From: Lachnospiraceae bacterium
Lineage (GTDB): Bacteria; Bacillota; Clostridia; Lachnospirales; Lachnospiraceae
Length of the DNA stretch: 64,000 bases
Reading direction: 5' to 3'
Assembly (NCBI GenBank): GCA_022800815.1
Contig: JAAWRC010000013.1
Span: forward strand, 1 to 64,000
A program made the position numbers and the translations under genes. Of the stretch, positions 7,489 through 16,772 are shown in pieces. Within the stretch, counting starts at the first letter, position 1. Each line of letters begins with the position of its first letter. The notes beneath the pieces were generated by a model. That model made no database searches and was not told where the DNA came from. It saw only the letters and a list, made by a program, of their open reading frames with translations.

Positions 7489-8556
7489 ATGGACGGGAAG
7501 CTGGAGAAGCGAAAGGCGTTTATCATCAATTTTTTGTATTTTATTATTCTGGTGGGAGTGCTTTACTTTATCTTAAAAAAGCTGTTCCCGATCTTCCTTC
7601 CTTTTGTCATCGGGCTTTTGATCGCGGCCCTGTTAAATCCTCTGATCCGATTTCTGACGGTGCGGACGAATGTAGGGCGGAAGGTCTGGTCCCCGGCCGC
7701 AGTCCTTCTGTTCTATGCGCTGTTGGGAGCCCTGATCTATCTTTTTGGCGCAAGGATCGTGGGTTTCGTACAGGGGATCGCCGGAAGGCTTCCGGCTTAT
7801 TACAGCTCGACGATCGAACCGCAGATCAATCTTCTGGCAGACAAGATCGCCTCCAGCTTTCCGGAGAACCAGGGCCGGGTGCTGGAGATGGCCGGTTCTG
7901 TGGAGGGGACCGTGCAGGATATCATCAACCGGGCCTCCGGCACCATGATCAGCATGGGCGCCTCCTACGTGGTAGCCTTTCCCGGCCTTCTGATCCAGTT
8001 TATTTTTATGGTGATCTCCTCCTTCTTTTTCACGGCTGACCTGGAACAGGTCCGGGAATTCATCCTGCGCCAGGTACCGGAGGGAAAAAGGAGCGTGGCC
8101 CTGGAGGTGGTGAGAAACGCCAGGGTCATGGTGGGAAAGATCCTGAAGGTGTACCTGTTCCTGATGTGCGTGACCTTCGTGGAGCTCTATATCGGCTTCC
8201 GGGTGCTGGGAATCGAGATGGCCTTTCTGTATGCGTTTCTGACGGCGGTGGTGGACATCCTGCCGGTGCTGGGGACGGGGACGGTGCTGATCCCCTGGGG
8301 GTTGATTTCCTGTTTCCTTGGGAACGTGGGGGAGGGGGTCGGGCTCCTGATTCTGTATCTGATCATTACGGCGGTGCGCCAGTTTCTGGAGCCGAAGATC
8401 ATCGGAAAACAGGTGGGACTCCATCCCATTGTCACTTTGATCTGTATTTTTGCCGGCGGCCGGGTCATGGGGATCTGGGGAATCTTCCTGTTTCCGGTCA
8501 TGGCGACGGTGTTGAAGAAGATGAATGACGAGGGCAGCATCCACCTTTGGAAATAG
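7489..8556 (+). CDS. ytvI: YtvI-type AI-2E-family membrane permease (sporulation-associated)
   Basis: The 355-aa protein has the AI-2E/PerM topology: two N-terminal membrane helices (FIINFLYFIILVGVLYF, FLPFVIGLLIAALLNP), a soluble amphipathic middle region with QIN and DIINRASG segments, and four to five C-terminal helices containing the family signature VVDILPVLGTGTVLIPWG. The subgroup with this N-terminus is called sporulation integral membrane protein YtvI; its transported substrate is not known. The start has GGAGGAGAACC upstream. The beta-helix protein gene follows 36 bases later and may be co-transcribed. Confidence 0.8.
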   Translation: MDGKLEKRKAFIINFLYFIILVGVLYFILKKLFPIFLPFVIGLLIAALLNPLIRFLTVRTNVGRKVWSPAAVLLFYALLGALIYLFGARIVGFVQGIAGRLPAYYSSTIEPQINLLADKIASSFPENQGRVLEMAGSVEGTVQDIINRASGTMISMGASYVVAFPGLLIQFIFMVISSFFFTADLEQVREFILRQVPEGKRSVALEVVRNARVMVGKILKVYLFLMCVTFVELYIGFRVLGIEMAFLYAFLTAVVDILPVLGTGTVLIPWGLISCFLGNVGEGVGLLILYLIITAVRQFLEPKIIGKQVGLHPIVTLICIFAGGRVMGIWGIFLFPVMATVLKKMNDEGSIHLWK

Positions 8557-8592
8557 GAGGAGCCCTTACAAAATATAAGGAGAATGAGAAGG

Positions 8593-9261
8593 ATGAGAGA
8601 GCTTACCATTGAGGAATTATATGATTTGAATCACACGTTGGCGGCGCCCTATCTGGAGGGCTTTACCTATCCCTGGGAGGCCCTGGAAGGGCTGAGTGAT
8701 TTTATCATCGCTCTTGGGAGACGGCTTTCCGGAGAAGAGTATGAGGAGATCGGGGAACAGATCTGGGCGGCGAAGTCGGCGGTGGTCGCCCCGACGGCCT
8801 CCATCACGGGGCCGGCCATTATCGGGAAGAACTCGCAGGTGCGCCACTGCGCCTTTATCCGCGGCAGTGTCCTGGTGGGAGATACTTGCGTGGTGGGAAA
8901 TTCCACGGAGCTTAAAAACGTGATTCTTTTTGACCATGTGCAGGTGCCTCATTACAATTACGTGGGGGATTCCATCCTGGGATACCATTCCCACATGGGG
9001 GCCGGCTCCATCACCTCCAACGTGAAGTCCGACAAACAGCTGGTGGTCGTCAAGGCCGGGGAGGTGCGTCTGGAGACGGGGAGAAAAAAGGTGGGCGGCA
9101 TGCTGGGGGATTTCGTGGAGCTTGGCTGCGGGACGGTGGTCAATCCCGGCTCTGTGATCGGGCGGAACACCAGCGTCTATCCCCTGTCCATGGTGCGGGG
9201 ATATATCCCGGCGAATTCCGTTTATAAGAATCAGGGGGAGATCGTGGAACGGCGGCCTTGA
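8593..9261 (+). CDS. Left-handed beta-helix (hexapeptide-repeat) protein
   Basis: The 222-aa protein has an N-terminal helical segment (ELTIEELYDLNHTL) and then isoleucine/valine-rich hexapeptide repeats from about residue 65 onward (SAVVAPTASITGPAIIGKN, then IRGSVLVGDTCVVGNSTELKN), ending with GCGTVVNPGSVIGRNTSVYP. This architecture matches the C-terminal acyltransferase-like half of GlmU-type proteins without a nucleotidyltransferase domain. Clostridial relatives are often annotated as UDP-N-acetylglucosamine pyrophosphorylase-like, but the activity is unproven. ATG 8593 fits the AAGGAG at 8577-8582 better than ATG 8584, which sits one base from it. A HYNYVGDSILG loop suggests a sugar-nucleotide-like ligand site. 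Confidence 0.65.
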   Translation: MRELTIEELYDLNHTLAAPYLEGFTYPWEALEGLSDFIIALGRRLSGEEYEEIGEQIWAAKSAVVAPTASITGPAIIGKNSQVRHCAFIRGSVLVGDTCVVGNSTELKNVILFDHVQVPHYNYVGDSILGYHSHMGAGSITSNVKSDKQLVVVKAGEVRLETGRKKVGGMLGDFVELGCGTVVNPGSVIGRNTSVYPLSMVRGYIPANSVYKNQGEIVERRP

Positions 9262-9296
9262 GTGAAAAAGGAGAAAACGGCGGAGATGAAATCCGA

Positions 9297-9863
9297 TCAC
9301 CGGAGGGAAAGTTTATCTTTGGTAAATACGATTTCGGAATGACCGGATGCGTCTTCATAAATGCTGCGGAGAGTCTCAAAACCGATGGTGACCTCCGGAA
9401 TACAGGCATCGGTTTTCAGGGCTTCCATATTTTTTATGTGGGAAGTCAGCGCTTCTTTTTTATATTCCTTTCGGTCGTGGCCGCACAGGTAAGAGTCAAA
9501 TTCCAGGGAAAGCGTCTGCTTCAGGGTATGGTAAAGCTGTTTGAGGGAAAGCGAACCGTAATTGAACAGCCAAAGTTCCTCGTTGAGGGCGTCTCCTGCG
9601 ATCAAGAGGCGCTCTTCCTCCACGAGAAAGCCCGTGGAACCGGCAGTATGGCCGGGAAGGGGAATGACGGTTATATGTAAATTTCCGAGGGAAAGACGGT
9701 CTTTGACCGGCAGGATTTTTTGAGAGTAAAGGGGAGTGGTATCCAGGTTTTGTTCGATAAAGGTCCGCAGATTCCGTCGACCGTATCCGGTGTCAATCAA
9801 CAGAGCCTTTTCGCTGCCCTTGACCAGAGTGCAGCAGACGCCGTGGGTTTGTATATGCCTCAA
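9297..9863 (-). pseudogene. Metallo-beta-lactamase-fold hydrolase with its HxHxDH segment deleted
   Basis: The 188-aa product keeps the ends of an MBL-fold hydrolase: ALLIDTGYG near the N-terminus, then PLPGHTAGSTGF, RLLIAGDAL and YLCGHD, and the family-typical end IVFTKDKL. The segment that should lie between FIEQNLDTTP and LYSQKILPVKD, which carries the zinc-binding HxHxDH motif, is absent, and the N-terminus is short. With three metal-binding histidines and the catalytic aspartate missing, it is unlikely to be an active enzyme. The reading frame is nevertheless open throughout. Its start lies inside the 3' end of the upstream YihY-like gene in another frame (71 bases of overlap), which also suggests DNA was lost at this boundary. 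Confidence 0.7.
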
Positions 9864-10668
9864 ACAGCTTGTTGACCTCGGCGCCTAAGAGGACGATGTT
9901 CATGCAGATGTAAAGCCACAGCATGAGGAAGATGATGGCGGTCAGGCTGCCGTAGATATAGGAAAAGTTGGCGATGTGGTCGATATAGAGGGAGTACACG
10001 TAGGAAAAGATCAGCCATCCGAAGGTGGTGAAGGCGGCTCCCGGGATCTGCTTCCGGAAGGACAGGTGTTTGTTTGGCAGGATGGCATAGATCAGCACGA
10101 AAAACAACATGAACAGGGCCACGGAGAGCCCGGTGCGAAACAGGATGACCAGGCTGGAAAAATGGGCCAGCTTCGGGAACCAGGATTCCAGGAGAAGCTG
10201 GATCCGGTTGCCAAAAAGGAGGACGCCGATGGTGAAAATCAGCACGAACACGAAGCCGATGGTGTAGACGATGGACAACAGCCGCTGGACGGCGATGTTC
10301 CTGGTCTCTTTCAGGGAAGCGATGTTGTTTAAGCCCTGCTGGAGGGAATAAATGCCTTTGGAGGCTGACCACAGGGTGGTGAGGATGGAGACGGAGATGA
10401 TGGTTCCCGCCGAGTTGGTGTAGACATCATTTAAGATGCTGACGATAAAATTCTGCAGTTCGGGGGTATTTGGCAGGACCGACAGGATCGTGGCAGTCAG
10501 GGATTCCTGGGAAAGGGGAATCAAAAATTGAATCAGAGGGATCACCAGCATGACGATGGGGATCGCCGAGATGAGGACAAAAAAAGAAACCTGTGCCGCA
10601 TACACAGAAATCTTGTCTTCCACGATTAAATTGATGATCTTTCCGAGAAAAAGCCTGAACCGTTTCAT
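9793..10668 (-). CDS. YihY/virulence-factor BrkB family membrane protein
   Basis: The roughly 291-aa protein has six predicted membrane helices. The first follows SVYAAQVSFFVLISAIPIV, which is the diagnostic motif of the YihY/BrkB family (AAxxSFxxLxSxxP). The last region reads GSLTAIIFLMLWLYICMNIVLLGAEVN, also typical. The biochemical function is unsettled; the old RNase BN label for these proteins is considered wrong. ATG 10668 is preferred over ATG 10695 because GCAGGAGT lies six bases upstream. The C-terminal 20 or so residues (TNPRRLLHSGQG) look foreign to the family and overlap the decayed MBL gene, so the 3' end may have been altered by a deletion. Confidence 0.8.
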   Translation of the reverse strand: MKRFRLFLGKIINLIVEDKISVYAAQVSFFVLISAIPIVMLVIPLIQFLIPLSQESLTATILSVLPNTPELQNFIVSILNDVYTNSAGTIISVSILTTLWSASKGIYSLQQGLNNIASLKETRNIAVQRLLSIVYTIGFVFVLIFTIGVLLFGNRIQLLLESWFPKLAHFSSLVILFRTGLSVALFMLFFVLIYAILPNKHLSFRKQIPGAAFTTFGWLIFSYVYSLYIDHIANFSYIYGSLTAIIFLMLWLYICMNIVLLGAEVNKLFEAYTNPRRLLHSGQGQRKGSVD

Positions 10669-10788
10669 AACATACTCCTGCAATGCTTCCGGCATGGTTT
10701 TAAAATCCCTTTGGCAGTATTTCAGAGAAGTATAGCATGATACGGACCGGATTGCAAGGGAGGACAGGTACAGAAATAAAATTAATCC

Positions 10789-10816
10789 TTGACAAGAGGA
10801 GGTTTTATGTTAAAAT
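10789..10816 (+). promoter_or_regulatory. Promoter of the pheST T-box transcript
   Basis: TTGACA at 10789-10794 and TAAAAT at 10811-10816 are separated by 16 bases. Transcription would begin just before the T-box leader. Confidence 0.7.
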
Positions 10817-10822
10817 ATGTCA

Positions 10823-11191
10823 TAGGTTTCAAACAATGAAGCTTCAAACAGTGGAGCTTTAAACAATCTCAAGAAGAAAAGAAGAAAAGGCATAGAAGGT
10901 GTTTAGTAGACGTTCCGTTTTCTTACAGAGAGAGGAGGCCACCGGCTGGAAGCCCCCTTAAGTTCAGACGGACGCCGAATTTCCCACCGGAGCCGCATTT
11001 TTGAAGTCCGGGGTATAGGGGCCAGACGGAAGGAGCTATAGAACAGAGCTTTCGTCGGTTTTGCCGGATGGTAGGAGATGACGTGTACCTGTGCGTTAGA
11101 CGGGAAATGAGTGCCTGCAAAAGTGCAGGAATCAGGGTGGTACCGCGAGCAATTCGTCCCTTTGTCGTTAGACGGCAGGGGGATTTTTTTT
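10823..11191 (+). promoter_or_regulatory. T-box riboswitch leader controlling pheST (tRNA-Phe responsive)
   Basis: The leader contains the T-box core AGGGTGGTACCGCG at 11134-11147, which pairs with the uncharged tRNA acceptor end. It is followed by a terminator stem (TCCCT...AGGGGGA, about 11157-11183) and a run of eight Ts to about 11191. Upstream, AGAGAG...GGCTGGAAG (10927-10951) matches stem I landmarks, and a candidate specifier codon TTC (Phe) lies at 10981-10983 in the GAATTTCCCACCGG context. When tRNA-Phe is uncharged the antiterminator should form and pheST be expressed. The specifier is inferred from position and from the downstream genes. Confidence 0.88.
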
Positions 11192-11243
11192 CGTACAAAA
11201 CATGTAACCGCACAGGCGGAAAAATTTTATGAAGGAGAATGTC

Positions 11244-12263
11244 ATGAAGGAAAAACTGGAACAGATCAGGCAGGCAGCCCTTGAGAGGATCGCCGCCTCC
11301 GAGGCGCTGGAGACCCTCAACGAGATCCGGGTGGCTTACCTGGGGAAAAAGGGCGAGCTGACCGGTGTCCTGAAAGGGATGCGGGATGTGAGTGCGGAGG
11401 AGAGGCCCAGGGTGGGACAGATGGTCAACGACACCCGTGCCGTCATCGAGGCGAAGCTGGAGGAGCGGAAGATGAGGCTGGCGAAAAAAGCCAGGGAGGA
11501 GAAGCTTAAGAGAGAGGTCATTGACGTGACCCTCCCGGCCAAGAAAAATCATGTGGGCCACAAGCACCCCAACATGATCGCTCTGGAGGAGGTGGAGCGG
11601 ATCTTCGTGGGCATGGGCTACGAGGTGGTAGAGGGTCCCGAGGTGGAGTATGATTACTACAACTTCGAGGCGCTCAACATTCCCAAAGGCCATCCGGCCA
11701 GGGACGAGCAGGATACCTTTTACATCAACGACAGCATCCTGCTCAGGAGCCAGACCTCCCCGGTGCAGGTGCGCACCATGGAGAAGGGAAAGCTCCCCAT
11801 TCGCATGATTGCGCCGGGCCGGGTGTTCCGCTCCGACGAGGTGGATGCGACCCATTCGCCCTCCTTCCATCAGATTGAGGGTCTGGTTATTGACAAAAAT
11901 ATTACCTTTGCCGATCTGAAAGGGACTCTGGAGGAATTTGCCAGAGAACTCTTCGGCGCAGATACCAGGGTGAAGTTCCGCCCCCATCATTTCCCCTTCA
12001 CGGAGCCCAGCGCCGAGGTGGACGTGAGCTGCTTCAAATGCCACGGCAAGGGCTGCAGATTCTGCAAGGGCAGCGGCTGGATCGAGATCCTTGGCTGCGG
12101 CATGGTCCATCCCAATGTGCTGAGAATGTGTGACATCGACCCGGAGGAGTACTCCGGCTTCGCCTTCGGCGTGGGCCTGGAGCGGATCGCCCTCTTGAAA
12201 TACGAGATCGACGACATGCGTCTGCTGTATGAAAACGACATCCGTTTCCTGAAGCAGTTTTAG
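11244..12263 (+). CDS. pheS: Phenylalanine-tRNA ligase alpha subunit
   Basis: This 339-aa class II aminoacyl-tRNA synthetase subunit charges tRNA-Phe as part of an alpha2-beta2 enzyme. It has an N-terminal coiled coil that binds tRNA (residues about 1-85). The catalytic core includes the motif 2 region [23 protein letters not shown] (written as [16 protein letters not shown]) and motif 3 [15 protein letters not shown], with zinc-like cysteines in [16 protein letters not shown]. The start at 11244 is favoured over ATG 11229 because AAGGAG at 11232-11237 sits at ideal spacing. It lies 52 bases after the T-box terminator and is followed by pheT. Confidence 0.97.
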   Translation: MKEKLEQIRQAALERIAASEALETLNEIRVAYLGKKGELTGVLKGMRDVSAEERPRVGQMVNDTRAVIEAKLEERKMRLAKKAREEKLKREVIDVTLPAKKNHVGHKHPNMIALEEVERIFVGMGYEVVEGPEVEYDYYNFEALNIPKGHPARDEQDTFYINDSILLRSQTSPVQVRTMEKGKLPIRMIAPGRVFRSDEVDATHSPSFHQIEGLVIDKNITFADLKGTLEEFARELFGADTRVKFRPHHFPFTEPSAEVDVSCFKCHGKGCRFCKGSGWIEILGCGMVHPNVLRMCDIDPEEYSGFAFGVGLERIALLKYEIDDMRLLYENDIRFLKQF

Positions 12264-12299
12264 AGAGACAGAAGTTTTGGGCATCGCAAATAAGGAAAA

Positions 12300-12357
12300 T
12301 CAGGTAATTGCGAAACCGAAAAATATGGGGAGGATTCTGAGTTTTGCAATTACCTGA
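12300..12357 (+). repeat. Inverted repeat between pheS and pheT
   Basis: TCAGGTAATTGC (12300-12311) is the exact reverse complement of GCAATTACCTGA (12346-12357), forming a 12-bp stem with a 34-base loop in the 125-base gap between the two subunit genes. There is no T-run after it, so it is more likely an mRNA processing or stability structure than a terminator. Confidence 0.6.
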
Positions 12358-12388
12358 AGGAAAATCGGAGAAAGGAAAAGAACAGATT

Positions 12389-14809
12389 ATGAATACAGCA
12401 TTATCCTGGATCAAAGCATATGTGCCGGATCTTAACGTGACGGCGCAGGAATATACGGATGCCATGACCCTTTCCGGGACCAAGGTGGAGGGGTATGAGC
12501 GTCTGGACAAAAATCTGGAAAAGATCGTGGTGGGACAGATTCTGTCCATCGAAAAACACCCGGATGCAGATAAACTGATCGTCTGCCAGGTGGATATCGG
12601 TGAGAGGCAGATTCAGATTGTCACCGGGGCACCCAATGTGAAGGAGGGCGACAAGGTTCCCGTGGTCCTTGACGGGGGCAAGGTGGCGGGCGGCCATGAC
12701 GGCGGTCCCCTGCCGGAGAACGGCATCAAGATCAAGAAGGGCAAGCTTCGGGGAATCGAGTCCGACGGCATGATGTGCTCCATCGAGGAGCTGGGTTCCT
12801 CCAGGGACATGTATCCGGAAGCCCCGGAAATGGGCATTTATATCATGAAGGCAGATGCGCCCGTGGGAGCGGACGCCGTAGAGCTTTTGGGACTGCGGGA
12901 CGTGGTCTTCGAGTATGAGATCACCTCCAACCGGGTGGACTGCTACAGCGTCCTAGGGATTGCCAGGGAGGCGGCGGCCACCTTCGGGAAGAAATTCGTG
13001 GCGCCGGTGCCCGTGGTGAAGGGAAACGGAGAGGACGTTCACGACTATGCCTCCGTGGAGGTGGTGGATAAGGAGCTCTGCCCCCGCTACTGTGGCCGGG
13101 TGGTGAAGAACATCAAGATTGGCCCCTCTCCGGAATGGATGCAGAGGAGGCTGGCGGCCAGCGGAATCCGCCCTATCAACAACCTGGTGGACATCACCAA
13201 CTACGTGATGGAGGAGTACGGCCAGCCCATGCACGCCTTCGATCTGGACACGGTGGCGGGCCATAAGATCATCGTGAAACGGGCCAAGGACGGAGACGAG
13301 TTCCAGACCCTCGATGGACAGGTGCGGAAGCTTGATAAGGACGTGCTGATGATCAACGACGCCGAGAAAGAGATCGGCATCGCCGGAATCATGGGCGGGG
13401 AGAATTCCAAGATCACCGACCAGGTGAAGACGGTGCTCTTTGAGTCGGCCTGCTTTGACGGCACCAACAACCGCCTCTCGGCCAGAAGGCTGGGGCTTCG
13501 CACCGACGCCTCCGGAAAGTACGAGAAAGGCTTAGACCCCAACAATGCGGAGGCGGCCATCAACCGGGCCTGTGAACTGATCGAGGAGCTTGGCTGCGGG
13601 GAGGTGGTCGGCGGCATGATCGACGTGCGGGGAGAACTTCCCATACCGAAAAGGATTCCTTTCCGGCCGGAGAAGATCAACCGCTTCCTGGGAACGGATA
13701 TCCCGGGGGAGGATATGGTCTCTTATCTCGGTCCCCTGGAGATTCAGGTGGACGAGGAAGCGGGAGAGGTGATCGTGCCCACCTTCCGGCAGGACCTTGT
13801 CTGTGAGGCGGACATTGCCGAGGAGGTGGCCCGCTTCTACGGATACGACAAGATTCCCACCACTCTGCCCACCGGCGAGGCCACCACGGGAAAGCTTTCC
13901 TTCAAGCTCAGGGTGGAGGAGGCCGTCCGGGAGGTTGCGGAGTTCTGCGGTTATTCTCAGGGTATGAGTTACTCCTTTGAGAGCCCGAAGGTCTTCGACA
14001 AGCTGCTGCTCCCTACGGATTCTCCCCTTCGGAACGTGGTGACGATCATGAACCCGCTGGGCGAGGACTACAGCATTATGCGGACCGTTTCCTTAAACGG
14101 GATGCTCACCTCCCTGGCCACCAATTATAATAGAAGAAATAAGGACGTGAGGCTTTACGAGCTGGGCAATATTTACCTTCCGAAGGCATTGCCCCTCACG
14201 GAACTTCCCGACGAGCGGATGCAGCTCACCCTGGGCTTCTACGGGGAGGGGGATTTCTTCGCCCTGAAAGGGGTCATCGAGGAGATCTTTGACCGGCTGG
14301 GGATGACGAAGCGGATTGCCTATGACCCGAAGGCCGCAAAGCCCTTCCTCCATCCGGGGCGCCAGGCGGAGATCTCCTACCGGGGAACAGTCATGGGATA
14401 TCTGGGCGAGGTCCATCCGGAGGTCCTGGACAATTATGACATCGGCGAGAGGGCTTATGTGGCGGTGCTTGACATGCCCCAGGTGGTGAAGCTTGCCTCC
14501 TTCGACCGGAAATACACCGGTGTTGCCAGATTCCCGGCCGTCACCAGGGATATCAGCATGGTCATGGACAAAACGATCATGGTGGGCGAAGTGGAATCCG
14601 TCATCGAAAAGAAAGGCGGAAAGCTTTTAGAGTCCTATCACCTGTTCGACCTTTACGAGGGCGCCCAGATCGCCGAGGGTTATAAGTCGGTGGCTTACTC
14701 CATCACTTTCCGGGCGAAGGACCGGACGTTGGAGGACAAGGACGTGAACGAGGTCATGGAAAAGATTCTGGCGGAGTTAAAAGAGATGGGGATCGAACTT
14801 CGGGGATAA
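12389..14809 (+). CDS. pheT: Phenylalanine-tRNA ligase beta subunit
   Basis: The 806-aa protein is the full-length bacterial beta subunit. Residues 40-155 form a tRNA-binding OB fold (VVGQILSIEKHPDADKL, QIVTGAPN). B3/B4 and B5 domains follow, with the editing region containing GIAGIMGGENSKI. A catalytically inactive class II-like core comes next (SFESPKVFDKLL, MNPLGEDYSIMRT), and a C-terminal anticodon-binding FDX-ACB domain ends it (RFPAVTRDISMVMDK). The start MNTALSWIKAYV at 12389 matches the family N-terminus and has AAAGGAAAAG upstream. It shares the T-box-controlled transcript with pheS. Confidence 0.97.
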   Translation: MNTALSWIKAYVPDLNVTAQEYTDAMTLSGTKVEGYERLDKNLEKIVVGQILSIEKHPDADKLIVCQVDIGERQIQIVTGAPNVKEGDKVPVVLDGGKVAGGHDGGPLPENGIKIKKGKLRGIESDGMMCSIEELGSSRDMYPEAPEMGIYIMKADAPVGADAVELLGLRDVVFEYEITSNRVDCYSVLGIAREAAATFGKKFVAPVPVVKGNGEDVHDYASVEVVDKELCPRYCGRVVKNIKIGPSPEWMQRRLAASGIRPINNLVDITNYVMEEYGQPMHAFDLDTVAGHKIIVKRAKDGDEFQTLDGQVRKLDKDVLMINDAEKEIGIAGIMGGENSKITDQVKTVLFESACFDGTNNRLSARRLGLRTDASGKYEKGLDPNNAEAAINRACELIEELGCGEVVGGMIDVRGELPIPKRIPFRPEKINRFLGTDIPGEDMVSYLGPLEIQVDEEAGEVIVPTFRQDLVCEADIAEEVARFYGYDKIPTTLPTGEATTGKLSFKLRVEEAVREVAEFCGYSQGMSYSFESPKVFDKLLLPTDSPLRNVVTIMNPLGEDYSIMRTVSLNGMLTSLATNYNRRNKDVRLYELGNIYLPKALPLTELPDERMQLTLGFYGEGDFFALKGVIEEIFDRLGMTKRIAYDPKAAKPFLHPGRQAEISYRGTVMGYLGEVHPEVLDNYDIGERAYVAVLDMPQVVKLASFDRKYTGVARFPAVTRDISMVMDKTIMVGEVESVIEKKGGKLLESYHLFDLYEGAQIAEGYKSVAYSITFRAKDRTLEDKDVNEVMEKILAELKEMGIELRG

Positions 14810-14811
14810 GC

Positions 14812-14925
14812 ATAAGGTATGCCCAAAGGGTACTCGTGAACGCATGCGCTGCGCGCGGTAGAAATAAGGTATACCCGAAGGGCACTCGTGAACGCATGCG
14901 CTCCGCACTGTAGAAATAAGGTATA
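14812..14925 (+). repeat. 52-bp tandem repeat, 2.2 copies
   Basis: Units at 14812-14863 and 14864-14915 begin ATAAGGTATRCCC and contain the identical core ACTCGTGAACGCATGCGCT; a third partial copy (ATAAGGTATA) ends at 14925. The two full units differ at about eight positions. They fill most of the gap between pheT and eno. Confidence 0.9.
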
Positions 14926-15010
14926 AGTTTTTCTCTTCTTCAAATAATAAAGCGTAGGCGTCATAAGATATTGTATATGACGGCACGATTTTTATGCGGA
15001 GAAGGAGAAA

Positions 15011-16318
15011 ATGATGGAGAGATATTTAAAAATTGCAGGTGTGCGGGGCCGGGAAATTTTGGATTCCCGTGGAAATCCCACGGTGGAGGCGGAGGTGACG
15101 CTGGAGAGCGGCATCACCGGGAGGGCGAGCGTGCCTTCCGGTGCCTCCACGGGAAAGTTTGAGGCGGTGGAGCTTCGGGACGGCGGGGACCGTTACCGGG
15201 GACTTGGCGTAAGGCGGGCCGTAGAGCACGTGAACACGGTTCTGGCCCATGCGGTCCTCTCAAAGAATGCGGCCTGTCAGGGGGAGATTGACCGGCTGCT
15301 TTTGGAGGCGGACGGGACGGAGAACAAGGCGAATCTGGGGGCCAATGCGATCCTCGGTGTGTCCATGGCCGTATCCAGGGCGGCGGCAGCAGCACTCGGA
15401 CTTCCGCTGTTTTCTTATCTGGGCGGGATCTATACGGACCGGATGCCGGTTCCCATGATGAACGTCTTAAACGGCGGAAAGCATGCCGACAACACGGTGG
15501 ACCTGCAGGAGTTCATGATCATGCCCGTGGGAGCCTGTTGTTTTTCGGAGGCCCTCAGGACCTGTGCGGAAGTCTATCATACGCTGAAAGACATTTTAAA
15601 AGGAAAGGGACTTTCCACGGCCGTGGGGGACGAGGGTGGCTTTGCGCCCAATCTGCCGGACACGGAGTCGGTGCTCTCCCTTCTGGTGGAGGCCATGGAA
15701 AAATGCGGCCTGCGCCCAGGCGTGGACATGGCCATCGCCATGGATGCGGCTTCCAGCGAGCTCTACGACGAAGAGCGGGATGTTTATTATTTTCCCGGGG
15801 AGAGTAAGATGAGCGGAAAGGAAGTGCTCAGGCTTCGGGAGGAGATGGTGGATTACTATGAGAATCTGGTGAACCGCTTCCCCATCGTGTCCATCGAGGA
15901 CGGCCTCCACGAGGAGGACTGGTGCGGCTGGAAGCTCCTCACCGGCAGACTTGGCGAGCGGATTCAGCTTGTGGGGGACGATCTCTTTGTAACCAACACG
16001 GAGCGCCTTGGCCGGGGCATTGACCAGAAAATCGCCAATGCCATTTTGGTGAAAGTCAATCAGATCGGGACCCTCACGGAAGCCTTTGCGGCCACCCACA
16101 TGGCTCAGAAGGCCGGCTATCACGCAGTGATCTCCCATCGCTCCGGGGAGACGGAGGATGCGATCATCGCAGATATCGCCGTGGCTACAGGCGCAGGGCA
16201 GATCAAGACCGGCGCCCCCTGCCGCTCCGACCGGAACGCAAAGTACAATCAGCTTTTGCGCATCGAGGAAATGCTGGGGAAGACGGCGGTGTACGAGAAT
16301 CCCTTTGCGTCGTTTTAA
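15011..16318 (+). CDS. eno: Enolase (phosphopyruvate hydratase)
   Basis: The 435-aa protein interconverts 2-phosphoglycerate and phosphoenolpyruvate in glycolysis. The N-terminal lid contains [14 protein letters not shown] and the SGASTG loop. The barrel carries the metal-binding aspartates and glutamates in [23 protein letters not shown] and [10 protein letters not shown], the catalytic lysine in [12 protein letters not shown], and the signature [10 protein letters not shown]. An ATG at 15014 is an equally possible start two codons in; GAGAAGGAGAAA serves as ribosome site. It is monocistronic in appearance, and the protein would be cytoplasmic and homo-oligomeric. Confidence 0.97.
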   Translation: MMERYLKIAGVRGREILDSRGNPTVEAEVTLESGITGRASVPSGASTGKFEAVELRDGGDRYRGLGVRRAVEHVNTVLAHAVLSKNAACQGEIDRLLLEADGTENKANLGANAILGVSMAVSRAAAAALGLPLFSYLGGIYTDRMPVPMMNVLNGGKHADNTVDLQEFMIMPVGACCFSEALRTCAEVYHTLKDILKGKGLSTAVGDEGGFAPNLPDTESVLSLLVEAMEKCGLRPGVDMAIAMDAASSELYDEERDVYYFPGESKMSGKEVLRLREEMVDYYENLVNRFPIVSIEDGLHEEDWCGWKLLTGRLGERIQLVGDDLFVTNTERLGRGIDQKIANAILVKVNQIGTLTEAFAATHMAQKAGYHAVISHRSGETEDAIIADIAVATGAGQIKTGAPCRSDRNAKYNQLLRIEEMLGKTAVYENPFASF

Positions 16319-16380
16319 GAGGAAATAGAAAGCCGGGGCTGTTTGAAAGGCTGATTGTGTCAGAATTCAGGAAAAAACAG

Positions 16381-16409
16381 TTGCCAATCCTGCCCATTTG
16401 TGGTAGACT
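16381..16409 (+). promoter_or_regulatory. Promoter of secG
   Basis: TTGCCA at 16381-16386 and TAGACT at 16404-16409 are 17 bases apart, 28 bases before the secG start. Confidence 0.55.
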
Positions 16410-16437
16410 ATCTTTGTTTGGCCTAGGAGGTGTGAAG

Positions 16438-16674
16438 ATGACTGCTTTGAAAGTGATTTTATCCGTGGTTTTTTTGATCATAAGTGTGGCATTGATGGTG
16501 ATCGTACTGCTCCAGGAGGGGAAGTCCGCAGGGTTGACCGGATCGATCAGCGGCGGATCGGAGACTTATTGGGGGAAAAATAAGAGTCGTTCCGCAGAGG
16601 GGAAGCTGGAGAAGCTTACCAAGTATGGTGTGATTTTATTTATGGTGTTGGCTCTTGTTTTGAATATGCTTTGA
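16438..16674 (+). CDS. secG: Preprotein translocase subunit SecG
   Basis: The 78-aa protein is the small auxiliary subunit of the SecYEG protein-export channel in the cytoplasmic membrane. It shows two membrane helices (residues 3-23 and 56-76) flanking a glycine/serine-rich loop with the family signature VLLQEGKSAGLTGSISGGSETYWGK, seen here as LLQEGKSAGLTGSISGG. The ATG at 16438 has TAGGAGGTG upstream and gives the expected length. In many Firmicutes secG is followed by rnr and smpB, as here, although a 380-base gap with a terminator and a palindromic element separates them. Confidence 0.95.
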   Translation: MTALKVILSVVFLIISVALMVIVLLQEGKSAGLTGSISGGSETYWGKNKSRSAEGKLEKLTKYGVILFMVLALVLNML

Positions 16675-16701
16675 TGATCGGAGCTTATAGCAGAGAAAAC
16701 G

Positions 16702-16762
16702 GGATTCATTGACTTGCCGAGGCGAAAGAGGACAGGCTTTGGGGGTGGATGAATCCTTTTTT
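16702..16762 (+). terminator. Terminator after secG
   Basis: GGATTCAT (16702-16709) pairs with ATGAATCC (16749-16756), followed by six Ts. Confidence 0.6.
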
Positions 16763-16772
16763 ATGTTTGGGG

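Noticed and set aside
14812-14925. Possible CRISPR-like array
   Set aside because: The units are contiguous 52-bp tandem repeats without unique spacers, and no cas genes are in the window.
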